Source: Mycolicibacter engbaekii (GTDB lineage: Bacteria > Actinomycetota > Actinomycetes > Mycobacteriales > Mycobacteriaceae). From it: a stretch of 64,000 bases of DNA. A program made the translations under genes and the position numbers. The DNA is taken from positions 1-64,000 of the forward strand of contig NZ_LQOT01000008.1 in NCBI RefSeq assembly GCF_002101585.1. The letters run 5' to 3'. This document shows, in pieces, positions 1 through 11,173 of this stretch. The notes beneath the pieces are model-generated. The model did not search any database. It was not told where the DNA came from and worked only from the letters and a program-made list of their open reading frames with translations. Every line of letters begins with the position of its first letter. Position 1 is the first letter of the stretch.

Positions 1-4
1 AAAA

Positions 5-22
5 CCCCGGCAAAAGCCGGGG
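5..22 (-). terminator. Rho-independent terminator of the tRNA-Ser gene
   Basis: A perfect 7-bp GC stem (CCCCGGC/GCCGGGG) with a 4-nt loop is followed on the minus strand by a T run (positions 4-1). It lies about 55 bp beyond the 3' end of the tRNA, so it most likely ends that transcript. Confidence 0.75.
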
Positions 23-77
23 CAATCCGTAACCGATGACGCGACTCATGTGTAACCCATGACCCGACTCACCACAA

Positions 78-167
78 TGGCGGTGGCGGAGGGATTTGAA
101 CCCCCGGACGGTGTTAGCCGTCTCTCGCTTTCAAGGCGAGTGCATTAGGCCGCTCTGCCACGCCACC
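78..167 (-). tRNA. tRNA-Ser, anticodon UGA
   Basis: On the minus strand the acceptor arms GGTGGCG (167-161) and CGCCACC (88-82) pair over 7 bp, followed by discriminator G (81) and an encoded CCA (80-78). The anticodon stem CTCGC/GCGAG (140-136 with 128-124) encloses the loop CTTGAAA, giving anticodon TGA (133-131), which reads UCA serine codons. A long variable arm (GACGG...CCGTC) and the T-arm GGTTCAAATC confirm a class II tRNA-Ser. The mature 5' end is only 24 bp from the start codon of the divergent oxidoreductase gene. Confidence 0.95.
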
Positions 168-174
168 GTGGGAG

Positions 175-184
175 ATCGTACCCT
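175..184. promoter_or_regulatory. Back-to-back -10 elements for tRNA-Ser and the oxidoreductase gene
   Basis: TACCCT (179-184, plus strand) ends 7 nt before the ATG at 192 and fits a leaderless start for the oxidoreductase. TACGAT (180-175, minus strand) ends 7 nt before the tRNA 5' end. The two hexamers overlap by two bases, so the divergent promoters would share almost the same DNA. No good -35 is visible for either. This is inferred from position and the TAnnnT consensus only. Confidence 0.4.
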
Positions 185-191
185 GGCCATC

Positions 192-1160
192 ATGCGTGCG
201 ATCATCGCCGAATCACCCACGGAACTGGACTGGCGAGAAGTGCCCGACGTCGCGGCCGCACCGGGCGAGGTTCTGATCCGGGTCGCGGCCGCCGGGGTGA
301 ACCGGGCCGACCTGTTACAGGCCGCCGGCCGGTATCCCCCGCCGCCGGGGGCCAGCGACATCATCGGCCTGGAGGTGTCGGGGGTCGTCGCCGCGGTGGG
401 TGACGGTGTGACGGAATGGGTGGCCGGCCAAGGTGTTTGCGCACTGCTGGCCGGCGGAGGCTACGCCGAATACGTCGCGGTACCGGCGCAACAGGTACTG
501 CCGGTCCCCACCGGTGTGGATTTGGTGGATGCCGCCGCACTACCCGAGGTGGCCTGCACGGTGTGGTCGAATCTCGTGCTGACCGCCGGGTTGTCCGAGG
601 GACAGTTGCTGCTGGTGCACGGGGGCGCCAGCGGCGTGGGCAGCCACGCCATCCAGATCGCTCGGCAGCTCGGCGCCTGGGTGGCCGTGACGGCCGGATC
701 GGCGGCAAAGTTGGAGTTCTGCCGGGAGCTGGGCGCCGAGATCACCATCAACTACCGCGACGAGGACTTCGTCGCGCGGGTCCGCGAGGCCGGCGGTGCC
801 GACGTGATCCTGGACATCATGGGCGCGGCCTATCTGGACCGCAACGTCGACGCGCTGGCCGACGACGGTCAGCTGGTGGTGATCGGGATGCAGGGCGGGG
901 TCAAGGGCGAACTCAACCTGGGCAAGTTGATATCCAAGCGGGCCCGGGTCATCGGCACCGCCCTGCGGGGGCGCCCGGTCGATGGCCCGCACGGCAAAGG
1001 CGCGGTGGTGGCCGCGGTCACCGACAAGGTGTGGCCCATGCTCGGCGACGGGAGGGTCCGGCCGGTGATCGGCGCCCGAATGCCGATCACACAGGCCGGT
1101 GCGGCGCACCACCTGCTGTCCTCCGGTGAGGTCACCGGCAAAGTGGTGCTGACCCTGTAG
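192..1160 (+). CDS. NAD(P)H quinone oxidoreductase, zinc-free MDR family (Rv3777-type)
   Basis: This 322-aa protein is a medium-chain dehydrogenase/reductase of the quinone oxidoreductase/PIG3 subgroup. Such enzymes reduce quinones with NADPH in the cytoplasm. The N-terminal GroES-like domain contains NRADLLQAAGRYPPPPGAS (37-55) typical of that subgroup. The Rossmann domain has the nucleotide motif GGASGVGSHAIQIA (144-157). The zinc-ligand cysteines of classical alcohol dehydrogenases are absent. The start ATG at 192 was chosen because homologues begin MRAI; a longer open frame upstream crosses the tRNA gene. Its position beside tRNA-Ser and ahead of the Rv3778-3789-like genes matches the M. 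tuberculosis order. The physiological substrate is unknown. Confidence 0.85.
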   Translation: MRAIIAESPTELDWREVPDVAAAPGEVLIRVAAAGVNRADLLQAAGRYPPPPGASDIIGLEVSGVVAAVGDGVTEWVAGQGVCALLAGGGYAEYVAVPAQQVLPVPTGVDLVDAAALPEVACTVWSNLVLTAGLSEGQLLLVHGGASGVGSHAIQIARQLGAWVAVTAGSAAKLEFCRELGAEITINYRDEDFVARVREAGGADVILDIMGAAYLDRNVDALADDGQLVVIGMQGGVKGELNLGKLISKRARVIGTALRGRPVDGPHGKGAVVAAVTDKVWPMLGDGRVRPVIGARMPITQAGAAHHLLSSGEVTGKVVLTL

Positions 1161-1179
1161 GGGTTCGGCATATCAACGC

Positions 1180-1209
1180 TGACACCGGCGGTGTCCACGT
1201 AGCATTATC
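1180..1209 (+). promoter_or_regulatory. Possible promoter of the mbtK-like gene
   Basis: CTGACA (1180-1185) resembles a -35 box and CATTAT (1204-1209) a -10 box, with an 18-nt spacer. They lie in the 103-bp gap between the oxidoreductase stop and the leader ORF. No IdeR-type iron box (TTAGGTTAGG-like palindrome) is visible here, so iron regulation is not supported by this stretch. Confidence 0.3.
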
Positions 1210-1263
1210 GATGCACCGATCGGCGACGGCGTTGCCGTCCACGGATTTCCAGGAGGACTTCAC

Positions 1264-1311
1264 ATGGTTACCGAAACCGGATTGGCAACAACGGATTCGG
1301 GTGCAGTATGA
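1264..1311 (+). CDS. 15-codon leader ORF overlapping the mbtK-like start (or remnant of its original N terminus)
   Basis: The ORF encodes MVTETGLATTDSGAV. Its ATG follows a near-perfect Shine-Dalgarno (AGGAGGA, 1251-1257) at good spacing. Its TGA overlaps the next ATG as ATGA (1308-1311), the classical arrangement for translational coupling. The downstream start at 1308 has no ribosome-binding site of its own. Alternatively this is the ancestral N terminus of the acyltransferase: joined to the downstream frame it would give about the N-terminal length of M. tuberculosis MbtK, so a small indel near 1305-1312 could have split one gene. The sequence alone does not decide between these. Confidence 0.5.
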   Translation: MVTETGLATTDSGAV

Positions 1312-1937
1312 GTTCACGCATGCCACGGCAGCGGTGGGACTTGAGCGACGAGCTGCTCGCCGTCCCGCCACCTCCGCTGCCGAAGTTCCCCGATCCCTAC
1401 ACCGTTCGTTTCGCGGACCAGCCCGGTGACGCCGAGTTGATCTCCGAGTGGATGAACCGGCCGCACCTGGCCGAGACGTGGGGCTACGCCTATCCGGCCG
1501 ACCAATGGCGCCGCCACCTGGAGATCCAGTTCGAGGGCAACTACTCACGGCCGTACGTGTTCAACATGCACGGAACACCTATGGGCTACATGGAACTGTT
1601 CCGGGTCGCACAAGACGATCTGGCCACCATCTATGACGCCCACCCCTACGACGTGGGCCTGCACGCCGCCATCGCCGAGATCAACATGGTGGAGCGCGGG
1701 CACGGCGCGATCATGTTCCGCGGCTTCGTGGAGAGCGTTTTCGAGATCGAACCGGAGTGCCGGCGCATCATCGGGGACACCAATGCGGGTGACGGCTCGT
1801 ATGGCCGCCGGTTCTGGGAACGCCGTGGCGGGGTCTTCCTCGGCGAGCACTACATGGCCAAGTGGGATCAGAACATCGCACTGTTTGCCTGGCCGCGGAC
1901 CCCCGAAGACATGCCGGGAGATCGCAATCCAGCCTAG
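1308..1937 (+). CDS. mbtK: MbtK-like lysine N-acyltransferase (GNAT fold)
   Basis: The 209-aa product belongs to the siderophore N-acyltransferase branch of the GNAT superfamily. The M. tuberculosis member MbtK (Rv1347c, about 210 aa) transfers a long acyl chain to the lysine side chain of mycobactin. Matching landmarks are AELISEWMNRPHLAETW (42-58), DPYDVGLHAAIAE-type sequence with His119, RRII-D with Asp157, and FLGEH near 177. His119 and Asp157 align with the residue pair proposed as catalytic in Rv1347c. Translation probably depends on the overlapping leader ORF. No other mycobactin genes are present, so the gene stands apart from a classical mbt cluster. An alternative is acylation of another amine substrate. 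Confidence 0.75.
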   Translation: MSSRMPRQRWDLSDELLAVPPPPLPKFPDPYTVRFADQPGDAELISEWMNRPHLAETWGYAYPADQWRRHLEIQFEGNYSRPYVFNMHGTPMGYMELFRVAQDDLATIYDAHPYDVGLHAAIAEINMVERGHGAIMFRGFVESVFEIEPECRRIIGDTNAGDGSYGRRFWERRGGVFLGEHYMAKWDQNIALFAWPRTPEDMPGDRNPA

Positions 1938-1950
1938 CTGCAGCGAAAAG

Positions 1951-1982
1951 GGCGGTGACAGAACCTCTGTCACCGCCTTTTT
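1951..1982 (+). terminator. Rho-independent terminator after mbtK
   Basis: An 11-bp perfect stem (GGCGGTGACAG / CTGTCACCGCC, 1951-1961 with 1967-1977), a 5-nt loop and a TTTTT tail (1978-1982) begin 13 bp after the stop codon. Confidence 0.9.
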
Positions 1983-2020
1983 GCTGCCTGGCCCGCGCCG
2001 CTGAACAACGCCGTCGCCCT

Positions 2021-2069
2021 ACGTACGAATCCCCGGACCCGACAGTTGTCGGACCGGGGATTCGTACGT
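2021..2069 (-). terminator. Long inverted repeat, probable terminator of the PGRS operon
   Basis: Arms ACGTACGAATCCCCGG (2021-2036) and CCGGGGATTCGTACGT (2054-2069) are perfect complements. An inner CCGACA/TGTCGG pair extends the hairpin to about 22 bp. It lies 32 bp beyond the stop of the 3023-aa PGRS gene. No U tract follows, as is usual for many actinobacterial terminators. It also faces the mbtK terminator, so the convergent transcripts are doubly separated. Confidence 0.65.
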
Positions 2070-2101
2070 GCGTTGCCGGTATTACCCGGACTGGCAGCTC
2101 A

Positions 2102-5100
2102 CTACGGGGCGCCGACACCGCCGACGCCGCCGGCGCCGCCCTTGCCCACGGTGCTGCTGCCGCTGGTGGCCTTAGTGCCGGCCACACCGGCAGTACCGTC
2201 GGTCCCGGTGACCCCGTCGCCGTTCGTGCCGCCGGTACCACCCCTGCCGCCGTTACCGCCGCTGCCCGCCCAGTTGGACTTGCTGGGCTTGGAGGCACCG
2301 TTGACACCGTTGCCACCGTTGCCGCCCATGCCACCGGAACCGCCCGGCCCCCGGGTGCCGTCGGCGTTGAGGCCACCCTGGCCACCGGTGCCGCCCTGGC
2401 CGCCGACGCCACCGTCGCCGCCCGTACCGCCACCGCCGGTGCCCTGACCTGCCAGGCCGTTGTACCCGGCGCCACCGGCGCCACCGGTACCACCGTTGCC
2501 GGCCAGACCGCCCGTTCCGCCCTTACCGCCGACGCCTGCCGCGCCCTGGCCACCGGACTGACCGTCACCCAAGGCGACGCCGCCGGCGCCACCCAGGCCG
2601 GCCGCGCCGCCTTCGCCGCCGTCGCCACCCTGGCCACCGGTACCACCGGTACCACCGGTACGACCGGGCAGACCGAGGGCACCGGCGCCACCGGCGCCAC
2701 CCGTGCCACCGTTGCCGCCCTTGCCGCCACCGCCGCCGATCCCGCCGTTGCCGCCGAGGCCACCCTGACCACCGTCACCGGAGACGGTGCCACCGGCACC
2801 ACCGACACCGCCGACACCGCCGGCTCCGCCGGAAAATCCGGTAGCGCCCTTGGCTCCGGTGCCACCGATGCCACCGGGCATCGAGTTGCCGTTGATGTCC
2901 TTGCTGACGGCACCGGTCGCGCCGTTCGCCCCGACCGAGGTGTTGTTCCCGGCGTTGCCACCGTTGCCGGCGGTACCGCCGTTGCCGCCGGTGCCGTGCT
3001 GGGCAGCCGCGCCGCCGTTGCCGCCGTTACCGCCGGCAGCGCCGGCACCGTTGACGGCGTTGGTACCGGAGGTGCCGTTGGCGCCATTACCGCCGTTACC
3101 GCCAACACCGCCGTTGCCGTACTCGCCGTATGCGTTACCGCCCGTGCCGCCGTTGCCGCCGGCCTGGGCCAGGCCGCTGCCCAGCACCACGCCGTTGCCG
3201 CCCTTACCGCCGGTACCACCGGTGGCGACGTTGCCGCTGTTGCCCGCGGCACCGTTGTCGGCCTGGGTCACGCCGTCGCCGCCAAGGCCACCGGCACCGG
3301 CCGCGCCGCCGGCACCCGCGGTGCTGCTGCTGTTACCGCCGTTGCCGCCGGTACCGGCCACCAGGCCGGAGCCGCCGCCCGCACCGTCGCCGCCGCGGCC
3401 GCCAACACCGGCGTTACCGCCGGCGCCACCGTCGCCACCGACACCACCGAGGCCATCCGCTCCGGCGTTGCCGAGCGTCGCCGCACCACCGGTACCGCCG
3501 TTGCCGCCCGCGCCACCGGCGCCACCGTGACCTGCGGTTCCGGTCGCGTCCCCACCGACACCACCGTTGGCGCCGGTGCCCGCAGTGGCGTGCGCACCAT
3601 CCGCGCCGTTGGCCGCGTGGCCACCTGCGCCACCGTGTCCGCCGACGCCGCCGTTACCACCGAGACCGCCGTCGCCGGCGATGGCGCCACCGGCGCCACC
3701 CTGGCCGCCGTGACCGCCCGCGGTGCCGTCCGTACCGTGCGTGCCGTTGCCGTCGATGTCGGTGCTGCCGGCCACTCCGTCGGCTCCGGCACCGCCGTCA
3801 CCGCCGGCGCCACCCCGACCGATCGTGGTGGCCGCGCCGCCGTTACCGCCGTTGCCGCCGATCTGACCGGCCGCGGCGTTACCGCCGGTGCCGCCGTTAC
3901 CGCCGTTGCCGCCGAGGATCGCGCCGTCCAGGCCGTTGCTGGCCGCGAGGCCGTCGCCGCCCAGACCACCGGCCCCACCGAGACCGGCTGTGCCCGCGTT
4001 GCCACCGGCGCCACCGTTACCGCCAGCCCCGGCGATCGCCTCGATGCCGCCGCCGGCACCGTGACCGCCGTTGCCACCGTTGGCCCCGTTGCCGGTGTTA
4101 CCGCCGGCACCACCGGCGCCACCGAGACCAGCCAGGCCGGTGTCGCCGTTGGTCGCGGTACCGCCGGCGCCGCCGGCACCACCGTTACCGCCCGCGCCAC
4201 CGTTGCCGTTGGTGCTGGTGGCGTCGGCACCGTCGCCGCCGTTGCCGCCGCTACCGGCTGTCGCGTCGGCACCGTGCGCCGCGTTCGCACCGGCACCACC
4301 GTGGCCGCCGGATCCACCGGCACCACCGAGACCACCGGCGCCACCGTTGCCCGCGGTGGTGCCACCGGCGCCACCCTGGCCGCCGCTGCCGCCGTTGCCG
4401 CCCGCGGTACCCGCGGTGCCGTCGCCGTTTCCGTCGGTGATCCCGTCGACGCCGGCCGTACCGGCACCACCGTTGCCGCCTGCGCCACCGGTGCCGATCG
4501 CTCCGGCCGCGCCACCGTTACCGCCGATGCCACCGTCCTGGGCGATGTCGCCCGGCTGCAGAACACCGTTACCGCCGTTACCGCCGGCGCCACCGTCGCC
4601 GCCGGCACCGTTGGTGCCCTCCAGGCCGCTGGCCGCCTGCCCGCTGAGGCCGAGACCACCGGCACCACCGGCACCACCGACGCTGCGGTCGCCACCGGTG
4701 CCACCGTTACCACCGTTACCGGCGGTCAGGCCGCTGCCACCGTCGGCACCTGCGCCACCGGCACCACCGTTACCGGCGTTCCCGGCGTTACCACCGGCGC
4801 CACCGACACCGCCGGCACCATTGGTGGCGTCACCGCCGATGCCACCGGCGCCACCGGCGGCTGCGTTACCGCCCTGACCGCCGTGGGTCCCGTTGCCGTC
4901 CAGGTCGACGACGCCGTTGCCACCGTTGCCGCCGCTACCGCCCGTGCCGCCGGCGCCACCGACGCCACCGTCACCGAAGGTGGTGCCGCCCGCGCCGCCG
5001 TGACCGCCGGCACCGCCGACGCCACCGTTACCGCCGGTTCCGCCGTCCAGCGGTCCCTTACCGTCGCCGGGGCCACCGAGTGCGCCGCTGCCGCCGTTAC

Positions 5101-8100
5101 CGCCGGCGCCACCAGCGCCACCGGTTCCGATCGCGCCCGCCGCGCCACCGTTGCCGCCGAGGCCACCGGCCTGGCCGGTCACGCCGTCGGCGAGCAGCCC
5201 GCCGTGGCCGCCGGCGCCGCCGTTGCCGCCGTTGCCGCCGCCGCCGTCGGCGCCCAGCGAACCGTCGGCGCGGTAGGTGACGCCGTCGCCGCTCAGGCCG
5301 CCCTTGCCGGCCGCACCACCGACACCGCGGTCACCACCGGCACCACCGTGGCCGCCGTTTCCGGCGGCGTCGCCGGCACCGCCGCCGGCACCCGCACCGC
5401 CGTGGCCGCCGTTGCCCGCCTGGCCGGACGCACCGCCGTTGCCGCCCAGGCCGCCGCTGCCGTCGAGGCCCGCGGCGCCGTTGGTCGCGGTGCCACCCTT
5501 GCCGCCGTTACCGCCCGAGCCACCGGCACCACCGTTACCGCCGTTACCGCCGTCGGTCCCGTCGCCACCGTTGCCGCCGCTGCCGGCGATTGCGTCGTCA
5601 CCCGCGATGCCCTGGATACCGGCACCACCGGCACCACCGGTACCGCCGGCGCCACCGACACCACCGAGCCCGCCGTTGCCGGAGATGGTGCCGCCCTTAC
5701 CGCCGTTGCCGGCATGACCACCGGCCGCACCGTTGCCGCCGTTGCCGCCGTGCGCGGTCGCGACCGATCCGACCGCACCGTTGGCTCCGGCACCGCCGTT
5801 GCCGCCCGCACCACCGGTACCGATGGTTCCCGCATCGCCGCCATGGCCGCCGTGGCCACCGAGCTGTGCGGTCCCGTCGCCCAGGAGCAGGCCGTTGCCG
5901 CCCTTACCGCCGGCGCCGCCGTTGCCGCCCGTGGCAGCCGTGCCGGCGCTTCCGGCAGCCGCCTGGGCGGTGTGCGAGGCGTTCCAGCCGCCGACACCCG
6001 CCGTGCCGGCCGCACCGCGATCACCGCCGTTACCGCCGTTACCACCGTTACCCGCAGCAGCGCCCAGGCCACCGCCGGTGCCGTCGGCACCACGCCCGCC
6101 GTTGCCCGCGTTGCCCGCGTTACCGGCGTTGCCACCCGCGCCACCGGCACCTTCGGCGCCAGCCGCGCCGTTGGCCGCGGTTCCACCGGCGCCACCGGTA
6201 CCACCGGCGCCACCGTTACCGCCGATGCCGCCGTTACCGCCGTCGGTGCCGTCGCCGCCGGACGCACCGCTGCCGATCGTGACCACCGCCGCGCTGGTGC
6301 CCTCGGCGCCGTGACCTGCGTTTCCACCGGCTCCACCGACGCCACCGACACCGCCGGCACCACCGTTGCCGGAGGCCGAACCGCCCTGGCCGCCGATACC
6401 ACCGGTGCCACCGACGCCACCGTGGGTGCCGTTGGTGCCGTGGCCGTCGTTGCCGGTGACACCGGCCGCGCCCGCCGCGCCAGCACCGCCGGCGCCGCCC
6501 GCACCACCGTTACCGTTCGTTGCCGCGTTGCCGCCCAGACCACCGGTACCGCCGCCCTGGCCGATGTCGCTGAGGCCGATCACGCCGAGGCCGGCACCAC
6601 CGTTACCGCCCGCGCCACCGTCGGAGCCCAGGCCCGCCACACCGGCAGCGCCCGCGGCACCGTCGCCGTCCGAGCCGAGACCACCGAGGCCCGCGGTGCC
6701 CGCAGCGGCACCATCGGCACCGTTACCGCCCGCGCCACCGTTACCCGCGTTGGTGCCGCCGCCGCCACCGAGGCCGACACCACCGACGCCACCGGCACCG
6801 CCGGCACCACCGTCACCGGCGTTACCACCGACGCCACCGACACCGGCAGTCGCCGCGCCGCCCTGGCCGCCGCTACCGCCCGCGCCACCGGCCGCGGCGT
6901 TGCCACCGTTTCCGCCGTTGCCGTCCGCGATCGTCGCGTCCGCGCCCGCGCCACCGGCACCACCCTTGCCACCGGCGCCACCGTTACCGCCGGCGCCACC
7001 GTTGCCGGAGGTGGTGCCACCGAGACCACCGGTGCCACCGTTGCCGCCGACGCCACCGATGTAGCCATCGGTGCCGTGGCCGTCACCTGCGGTGATGCCA
7101 TCCACAGTCGCACCGACACCACCGGCACCACCGGCGCCACCGTTGCCGACCGCAGCCGCGTTGCCACCGGTACCACCGTTGCCGCCGCCCTGGCCGACAG
7201 TGCCGAACAGACCGCTACCGTCGCCACCCTGGCCACCGGCACCGCCGTCGCTGGCGACACCGTCTTCGCGAGCAGATCCATTGGCCCCGTTGGTGGTGCC
7301 GGTACCGCCGACACCCGCCTGGCCGGCGACGCCGCCGAGGGCACCGTCACCGCCGTTACCGCCGTTGCCCGCGGTCGCGGCACCGCCGCCACCGAGGCCC
7401 TTGCCACCGTTGCCGGCGACGCCGCCATTGCCGCCGACGCCGGCGTTACCGCCGTCGCCGCCGGCGCCGTTGGTGGCGGTACCACCTTGACCGCCGTTAC
7501 CGCCGGCACCACCGACCCCGGCGTTACCGCCGTTGCCGCCGTGCCCGTCAGCCACCGTGGCGTCGGCACCGGTGCCGCCGGCACCGCCCTGGCCGCCCAT
7601 GCCGCCGAAGCCACCCGCACCGCCGTTGCCCGAAGTGCTACCACCGGCACCACCGACACCGCCGTCACCACCGATACCGCCCACCGCACCGTCGGTGCCG
7701 TGGCCGTCGTTCCCGGTGATGCCGTCGACAGTCGCACCGGTTCCACCGGTGCCGCCCGCGCCGCCGTTGCCGACCGCTCCGGCGTTACCGCCGTTACCGC
7801 CGGCGCCACCGCCCTGACCGATGTTGGAAGCGCCGATCAGGCCGAGGCCGTCGCCACCACGCCCGCCGTCGGCACCGTCGCTGTTGGTGCCGTCGGTGCC
7901 GGCCTCACCCGCGGCGCCACCGGTCACACCAATGCCACCGACGCCCGCCTTGCCGGCTGCGCCACCGACGGCGCCGTCGCCACCATCGCCACCAGCACCG
8001 GCGTTGGCGCCACCGCCGCCGCCACCGCCCTGGCCACCGACCGCCGCCGTACCGGCGTTACCGCCGGAGCCCGCTGCACCACCCGCACCACCGGTCCCGG

Positions 8101-11100
8101 TGGCCGAGACACCGCCGGCACCACCGTTACCACCCGCGCCGCCGGCGCCGGCATGCCCGCCGTTGCCGCCCGCGCCGTCCAAGAGGTAGGCGTCATCGGC
8201 GGCACCACCGTTGCCACCGTGACCACCGGCACCACCGGCACCACCGGCACCACCGTTGCCGGAGTTGGCGCCACCGGCACCACCGACACCACCGTTGCCG
8301 CCGATCGCACCGACACCACCAGCGGTGCCGTCGATGATGACCGTCGTCCCGTGCGCACCCGATGCGCCAATACCGCCGGCACCACCGGCACCACCGTCGC
8401 CGTCGTTTCCGGCGGCGCCACCGGCACCACCGTTGCCGCCGTTCTGGGCCACGATGCCGCCGAGCAGCTCGCCGTCACCGCCCTTACCGCCCACGCCGCC
8501 GTTGCCGCCGGTGCCGGCTGCGCCGAGCTCACCGGTGGCAGCCTGAGCGGTGTTGTCCGCGTTCCAGCCGCCGGCGCCACCGGCACCCGCGGTGCCGCGG
8601 TTACCGCCCTGGCCACCCGCGCCACCGGATCCGGCGGTCGCGTTGTTGCCGCCGCCGGCGCCCGCACCACCGTTACCACCGTTACCGGCGTTGCCGGCGG
8701 CGCCACCGGTGCCGCCCGCGCCACCGTCGCCCTGGAGGCCGGCCGCACCCGCGGCCGCGGTGCCACCGGCACCACCCTGGCCACCGACACCACCGACGCC
8801 ACCGTTGCCGCCGTGTCCGCCGTCCACGCCGTCGGTACCGTTGCCGCCGCTGCCGGGCGCCGCGTCGGTGCCGTTCTCGCCGTCGAAGCCCTGACCGCCG
8901 ACGCCGCCGCTGCCGCCTACGCCGCCAACACCACCGTTGCCGCCGTTGCCGGAGAGGGCGCCACCGGCGCCACCGGTACCACCGGCGCCACCAGCGGCAC
9001 CGGTGCCACCGGTGGTGCCATTGCCGTACATGTCCGTAGTGCCACTGAGCCCGGTCGCGCCCTGGCCGCCCGCACCACCGTTACCGCCGTTGCCGTGGTC
9101 GCCGGCGTTACCGCCGTTGCCGCCGTTACCGCCGGCCTGCACCGTGTTGTCGCCCAAGATCTGGCCGAAGCCACCCGCGCCGCCGTCGCCACCGTTACCC
9201 GCAGCACCGTCGAGGCCCTGCACGCCGGATGCGGCCTGGCCCGACCCGCTGGAGCCACCGGCACCGGCGGCGCCACCGACACCGGCCGTCGAGCTGGAGT
9301 TACCGCCCTGGCCGCCGGAACCGGCAACCGCGGCCGATCCGCCGCCGGCACCGGCACCACCGGCGCCACCGTTTCCGGCCGCGCCACCGACGCCACCGTC
9401 GCCACCGACACCACCGGCACCGTGCGCACCGGCCAGACCCTTCGCCGATGTACCACCAGCGCCACCGTCGCCACCAAGACCACCGGCACCACCGTTGCCC
9501 GCGGTACCGGTCGCGTCGCCACCGTTGCCGCCGTCGGCGCCACTGCCCGCCACCGCGTCAGCACCCGCGGCACCGTCGGCCGCCGCACCACCGGCACCAC
9601 CCGCGGCGCCGGCACCACCGACGCCACCAGCGCCACCGTTACCGCCCATCCAACCGGCTGCACCACCGGCCCCACCGGCGCCACCGTTACCACCGGCCTG
9701 ACCATCGGTGCCGTCCTCGCCGACGGTCACACCGGCTGCACCGGCGGCACCCGCTCCACCGTTACCACCGGCGCCACCATCGCCGAGGTTGCCCGCGTCA
9801 CCACCGCGACCACCGGCACCACCGTTACCACCGGCCACCACCGCGTCGGCACCGTCGCCACCGCGGCCACCGTTACCACCGGTCGCTGCCGCGCCCGCGA
9901 CACCACCGGCGCCGCCCGCGTTGCCGGCCACACCGGCGTCGCCACCACGGCCACCGGCACCACCGTCGAGGTTGGCGCCGTCACCGTCCGCACCATTGCC
10001 GCCGTTACCACCGATGCCGGCAGCACCACCATTGCCGCCGATACCCGCGGAACCGGCCAGACCGTTGGAACCGATCCAACCGCCGGCACCACCGGCGCCC
10101 GCGGCACCCGCGGCACCACCGTTACCGCCGTTGCCACCGTCACCGGCGTCGCCACCGTCTTCACCGGCGAGCACACCGTCAATACCGGCACCGCCGTTAC
10201 CACCGGCACCACCGTTACCACCGGCGCCTCCAGAACCGCCCTTGCCACCGGAACCGATCAGCCACGAACCCCGACCACCGGCACCACCGTTACCACCGGC
10301 ACCACCGTTGTCACCGGCCAACCCATCCAGCCCGGCCAAACCAGCCACACCGGCCGCACCCAGCGCGCCGTCACCACCGACACCACCATTGCCACCGACG
10401 CCGTAGAACAGGCCGATACCGGCACCACCGGCACCACCCTCGCCACCGGCACCACCGTTGATGCCGGCGCCACCGGCACCACCGTCACCGCCGATACCCA
10501 TCAACCAACCGCCGGCACCACCAGCACCGCCGTCGCCGCCGTCAAAACCGTCACCACCGGCACCACCATTGCCGAACATGCCCGCCGAACCACCGACACC
10601 ACCAATGCCGTCAGCCGACGTGCCGGCGGCACCACCGTCACCGAACCACAGACCACCGGAACCACCAGCGGCGTCGGCCAATGAGCCGCCGTCGATGCCG
10701 TCTTCACCGTTACCGATCAGCATCTGACCGAAACCGAACAGGTTGATAAACGAGTTGACCTGCTCACCGATCGGGCTCAGGATCCACGCCTGCCCCAACT
10801 CATACAGCGGCGTGTAGAACAGCGAACCGAACCAGTCGTCAGCAGCCGCACCACCGGGCAGGTCCGCCACCGACGCATCAAACGACAGCCCCAGGTTCGA
10901 CAGCAGCGGCTCCCACGAGTCCGCGTCGAACAACGTCTCCCACGCCGACGCCTGACTCAGATCGCCAAGCGCGAGCGCCAGGTCATCACCGAGCAGATCC
11001 ACCACCCAGTCAAACTCATCGGCCTGCGCCGCAGGAGCGGCAGCCAACGGCGCCATCCCGAACGTCAGAAACGCCCCAACCGCACTACCGGCCGCCGCTG

Positions 11101-11173
11101 CCGTCCGGCTGTGCCGTCGGCCCTCTGCGCCAGTGAAACCACGACGCCCTGTGCGGTGCTGCTTACCAGTCAT
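2102..11173 (-). CDS. Giant secreted PGRS-repeat protein without a PE domain (3023 aa)
   Basis: The function is unknown; by composition it is an exported surface repeat protein. The start at 11173 (MTGKQHR) follows AGGGAG at correct spacing. Residues about 23-51 are a signal peptide with core [15 protein letters not shown] and a likely cut after AQA51. Residues 52-165 form a unique acidic/aromatic linker that includes DLPGG (104-108) and [16 protein letters not shown] (148-163). The latter resembles the GRPLI-type junction that precedes the repeats in PE_PGRS proteins. From about 170 to the end it is almost continuous GGxGGx repeats, grouped in modules marked by LxGDGxxQxGG segments and ending GGVGAP. 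The frame is intact over 9 kb. The N terminus is nearly identical to the adjacent 3122-aa paralogue. It is last of four same-strand genes, 235 bp behind its paralogue, so it may also have its own promoter. Confidence 0.85.
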   Translation of the reverse strand: MTGKQHRTGRRGFTGAEGRRHSRTAAAAGSAVGAFLTFGMAPLAAAPAAQADEFDWVVDLLGDDLALALGDLSQASAWETLFDADSWEPLLSNLGLSFDASVADLPGGAAADDWFGSLFYTPLYELGQAWILSPIGEQVNSFINLFGFGQMLIGNGEDGIDGGSLADAAGGSGGLWFGDGGAAGTSADGIGGVGGSAGMFGNGGAGGDGFDGGDGGAGGAGGWLMGIGGDGGAGGAGINGGAGGEGGAGGAGIGLFYGVGGNGGVGGDGALGAAGVAGLAGLDGLAGDNGGAGGNGGAGGRGSWLIGSGGKGGSGGAGGNGGAGGNGGAGIDGVLAGEDGGDAGDGGNGGNGGAAGAAGAGGAGGWIGSNGLAGSAGIGGNGGAAGIGGNGGNGADGDGANLDGGAGGRGGDAGVAGNAGGAGGVAGAAATGGNGGRGGDGADAVVAGGNGGAGGRGGDAGNLGDGGAGGNGGAGAAGAAGVTVGEDGTDGQAGGNGGAGGAGGAAGWMGGNGGAGGVGGAGAAGGAGGAAADGAAGADAVAGSGADGGNGGDATGTAGNGGAGGLGGDGGAGGTSAKGLAGAHGAGGVGGDGGVGGAAGNGGAGGAGAGGGSAAVAGSGGQGGNSSSTAGVGGAAGAGGSSGSGQAASGVQGLDGAAGNGGDGGAGGFGQILGDNTVQAGGNGGNGGNAGDHGNGGNGGAGGQGATGLSGTTDMYGNGTTGGTGAAGGAGGTGGAGGALSGNGGNGGVGGVGGSGGVGGQGFDGENGTDAAPGSGGNGTDGVDGGHGGNGGVGGVGGQGGAGGTAAAGAAGLQGDGGAGGTGGAAGNAGNGGNGGAGAGGGNNATAGSGGAGGQGGNRGTAGAGGAGGWNADNTAQAATGELGAAGTGGNGGVGGKGGDGELLGGIVAQNGGNGGAGGAAGNDGDGGAGGAGGIGASGAHGTTVIIDGTAGGVGAIGGNGGVGGAGGANSGNGGAGGAGGAGGHGGNGGAADDAYLLDGAGGNGGHAGAGGAGGNGGAGGVSATGTGGAGGAAGSGGNAGTAAVGGQGGGGGGGANAGAGGDGGDGAVGGAAGKAGVGGIGVTGGAAGEAGTDGTNSDGADGGRGGDGLGLIGASNIGQGGGAGGNGGNAGAVGNGGAGGTGGTGATVDGITGNDGHGTDGAVGGIGGDGGVGGAGGSTSGNGGAGGFGGMGGQGGAGGTGADATVADGHGGNGGNAGVGGAGGNGGQGGTATNGAGGDGGNAGVGGNGGVAGNGGKGLGGGGAATAGNGGNGGDGALGGVAGQAGVGGTGTTNGANGSAREDGVASDGGAGGQGGDGSGLFGTVGQGGGNGGTGGNAAAVGNGGAGGAGGVGATVDGITAGDGHGTDGYIGGVGGNGGTGGLGGTTSGNGGAGGNGGAGGKGGAGGAGADATIADGNGGNGGNAAAGGAGGSGGQGGAATAGVGGVGGNAGDGGAGGAGGVGGVGLGGGGGTNAGNGGAGGNGADGAAAGTAGLGGLGSDGDGAAGAAGVAGLGSDGGAGGNGGAGLGVIGLSDIGQGGGTGGLGGNAATNGNGGAGGAGGAGAAGAAGVTGNDGHGTNGTHGGVGGTGGIGGQGGSASGNGGAGGVGGVGGAGGNAGHGAEGTSAAVVTIGSGASGGDGTDGGNGGIGGNGGAGGTGGAGGTAANGAAGAEGAGGAGGNAGNAGNAGNGGRGADGTGGGLGAAAGNGGNGGNGGDRGAAGTAGVGGWNASHTAQAAAGSAGTAATGGNGGAGGKGGNGLLLGDGTAQLGGHGGHGGDAGTIGTGGAGGNGGAGANGAVGSVATAHGGNGGNGAAGGHAGNGGKGGTISGNGGLGGVGGAGGTGGAGGAGIQGIAGDDAIAGSGGNGGDGTDGGNGGNGGAGGSGGNGGKGGTATNGAAGLDGSGGLGGNGGASGQAGNGGHGGAGAGGGAGDAAGNGGHGGAGGDRGVGGAAGKGGLSGDGVTYRADGSLGADGGGGNGGNGGAGGHGGLLADGVTGQAGGLGGNGGAAGAIGTGGAGGAGGNGGSGALGGPGDGKGPLDGGTGGNGGVGGAGGHGGAGGTTFGDGGVGGAGGTGGSGGNGGNGVVDLDGNGTHGGQGGNAAAGGAGGIGGDATNGAGGVGGAGGNAGNAGNGGAGGAGADGGSGLTAGNGGNGGTGGDRSVGGAGGAGGLGLSGQAASGLEGTNGAGGDGGAGGNGGNGVLQPGDIAQDGGIGGNGGAAGAIGTGGAGGNGGAGTAGVDGITDGNGDGTAGTAGGNGGSGGQGGAGGTTAGNGGAGGLGGAGGSGGHGGAGANAAHGADATAGSGGNGGDGADATSTNGNGGAGGNGGAGGAGGTATNGDTGLAGLGGAGGAGGNTGNGANGGNGGHGAGGGIEAIAGAGGNGGAGGNAGTAGLGGAGGLGGDGLAASNGLDGAILGGNGGNGGTGGNAAAGQIGGNGGNGGAATTIGRGGAGGDGGAGADGVAGSTDIDGNGTHGTDGTAGGHGGQGGAGGAIAGDGGLGGNGGVGGHGGAGGHAANGADGAHATAGTGANGGVGGDATGTAGHGGAGGAGGNGGTGGAATLGNAGADGLGGVGGDGGAGGNAGVGGRGGDGAGGGSGLVAGTGGNGGNSSSTAGAGGAAGAGGLGGDGVTQADNGAAGNSGNVATGGTGGKGGNGVVLGSGLAQAGGNGGTGGNAYGEYGNGGVGGNGGNGANGTSGTNAVNGAGAAGGNGGNGGAAAQHGTGGNGGTAGNGGNAGNNTSVGANGATGAVSKDINGNSMPGGIGGTGAKGATGFSGGAGGVGGVGGAGGTVSGDGGQGGLGGNGGIGGGGGKGGNGGTGGAGGAGALGLPGRTGGTGGTGGQGGDGGEGGAAGLGGAGGVALGDGQSGGQGAAGVGGKGGTGGLAGNGGTGGAGGAGYNGLAGQGTGGGGTGGDGGVGGQGGTGGQGGLNADGTRGPGGSGGMGGNGGNGVNGASKPSKSNWAGSGGNGGRGGTGGTNGDGVTGTDGTAGVAGTKATSGSSTVGKGGAGGVGGVGAP
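10461..10873 (-). repeat. 413-bp block identical to 20080-20492
   Basis: Read line by line, 10461-10873 and 20080-20492 (offset 9619) show no difference, including synonymous positions. It covers the end of the linker and the first PGRS repeats of both giant genes. Differences begin immediately outside (10460 and 10874). The block indicates recent duplication or gene conversion. Confidence 0.85.

Noticed and set aside
78..167. tRNA-Ser as the attachment site of a genomic island
   Set aside because: No integrase, no direct repeat of the tRNA 3' end and no mobility genes are visible; the tRNA-oxidoreductase neighbourhood appears ancestral.
1161..1263. IdeR iron box upstream of mbtK
   Set aside because: No sequence close to the TTAGGTTAGGCTAACCTAA consensus is present in the gap.
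1862..10684. A 2,940-codon open frame on the plus strand opposite the first giant PGRS gene (similar ones at 11391-20303, 42435-46046 and 53501-58006)
   Set aside because: Long antisense frames are a by-product of GGN-rich codons, whose complements rarely form stops. The translation is low-complexity Thr/Ala/Gly without signal peptide, conserved start or ribosome-binding site, and it begins inside mbtK.
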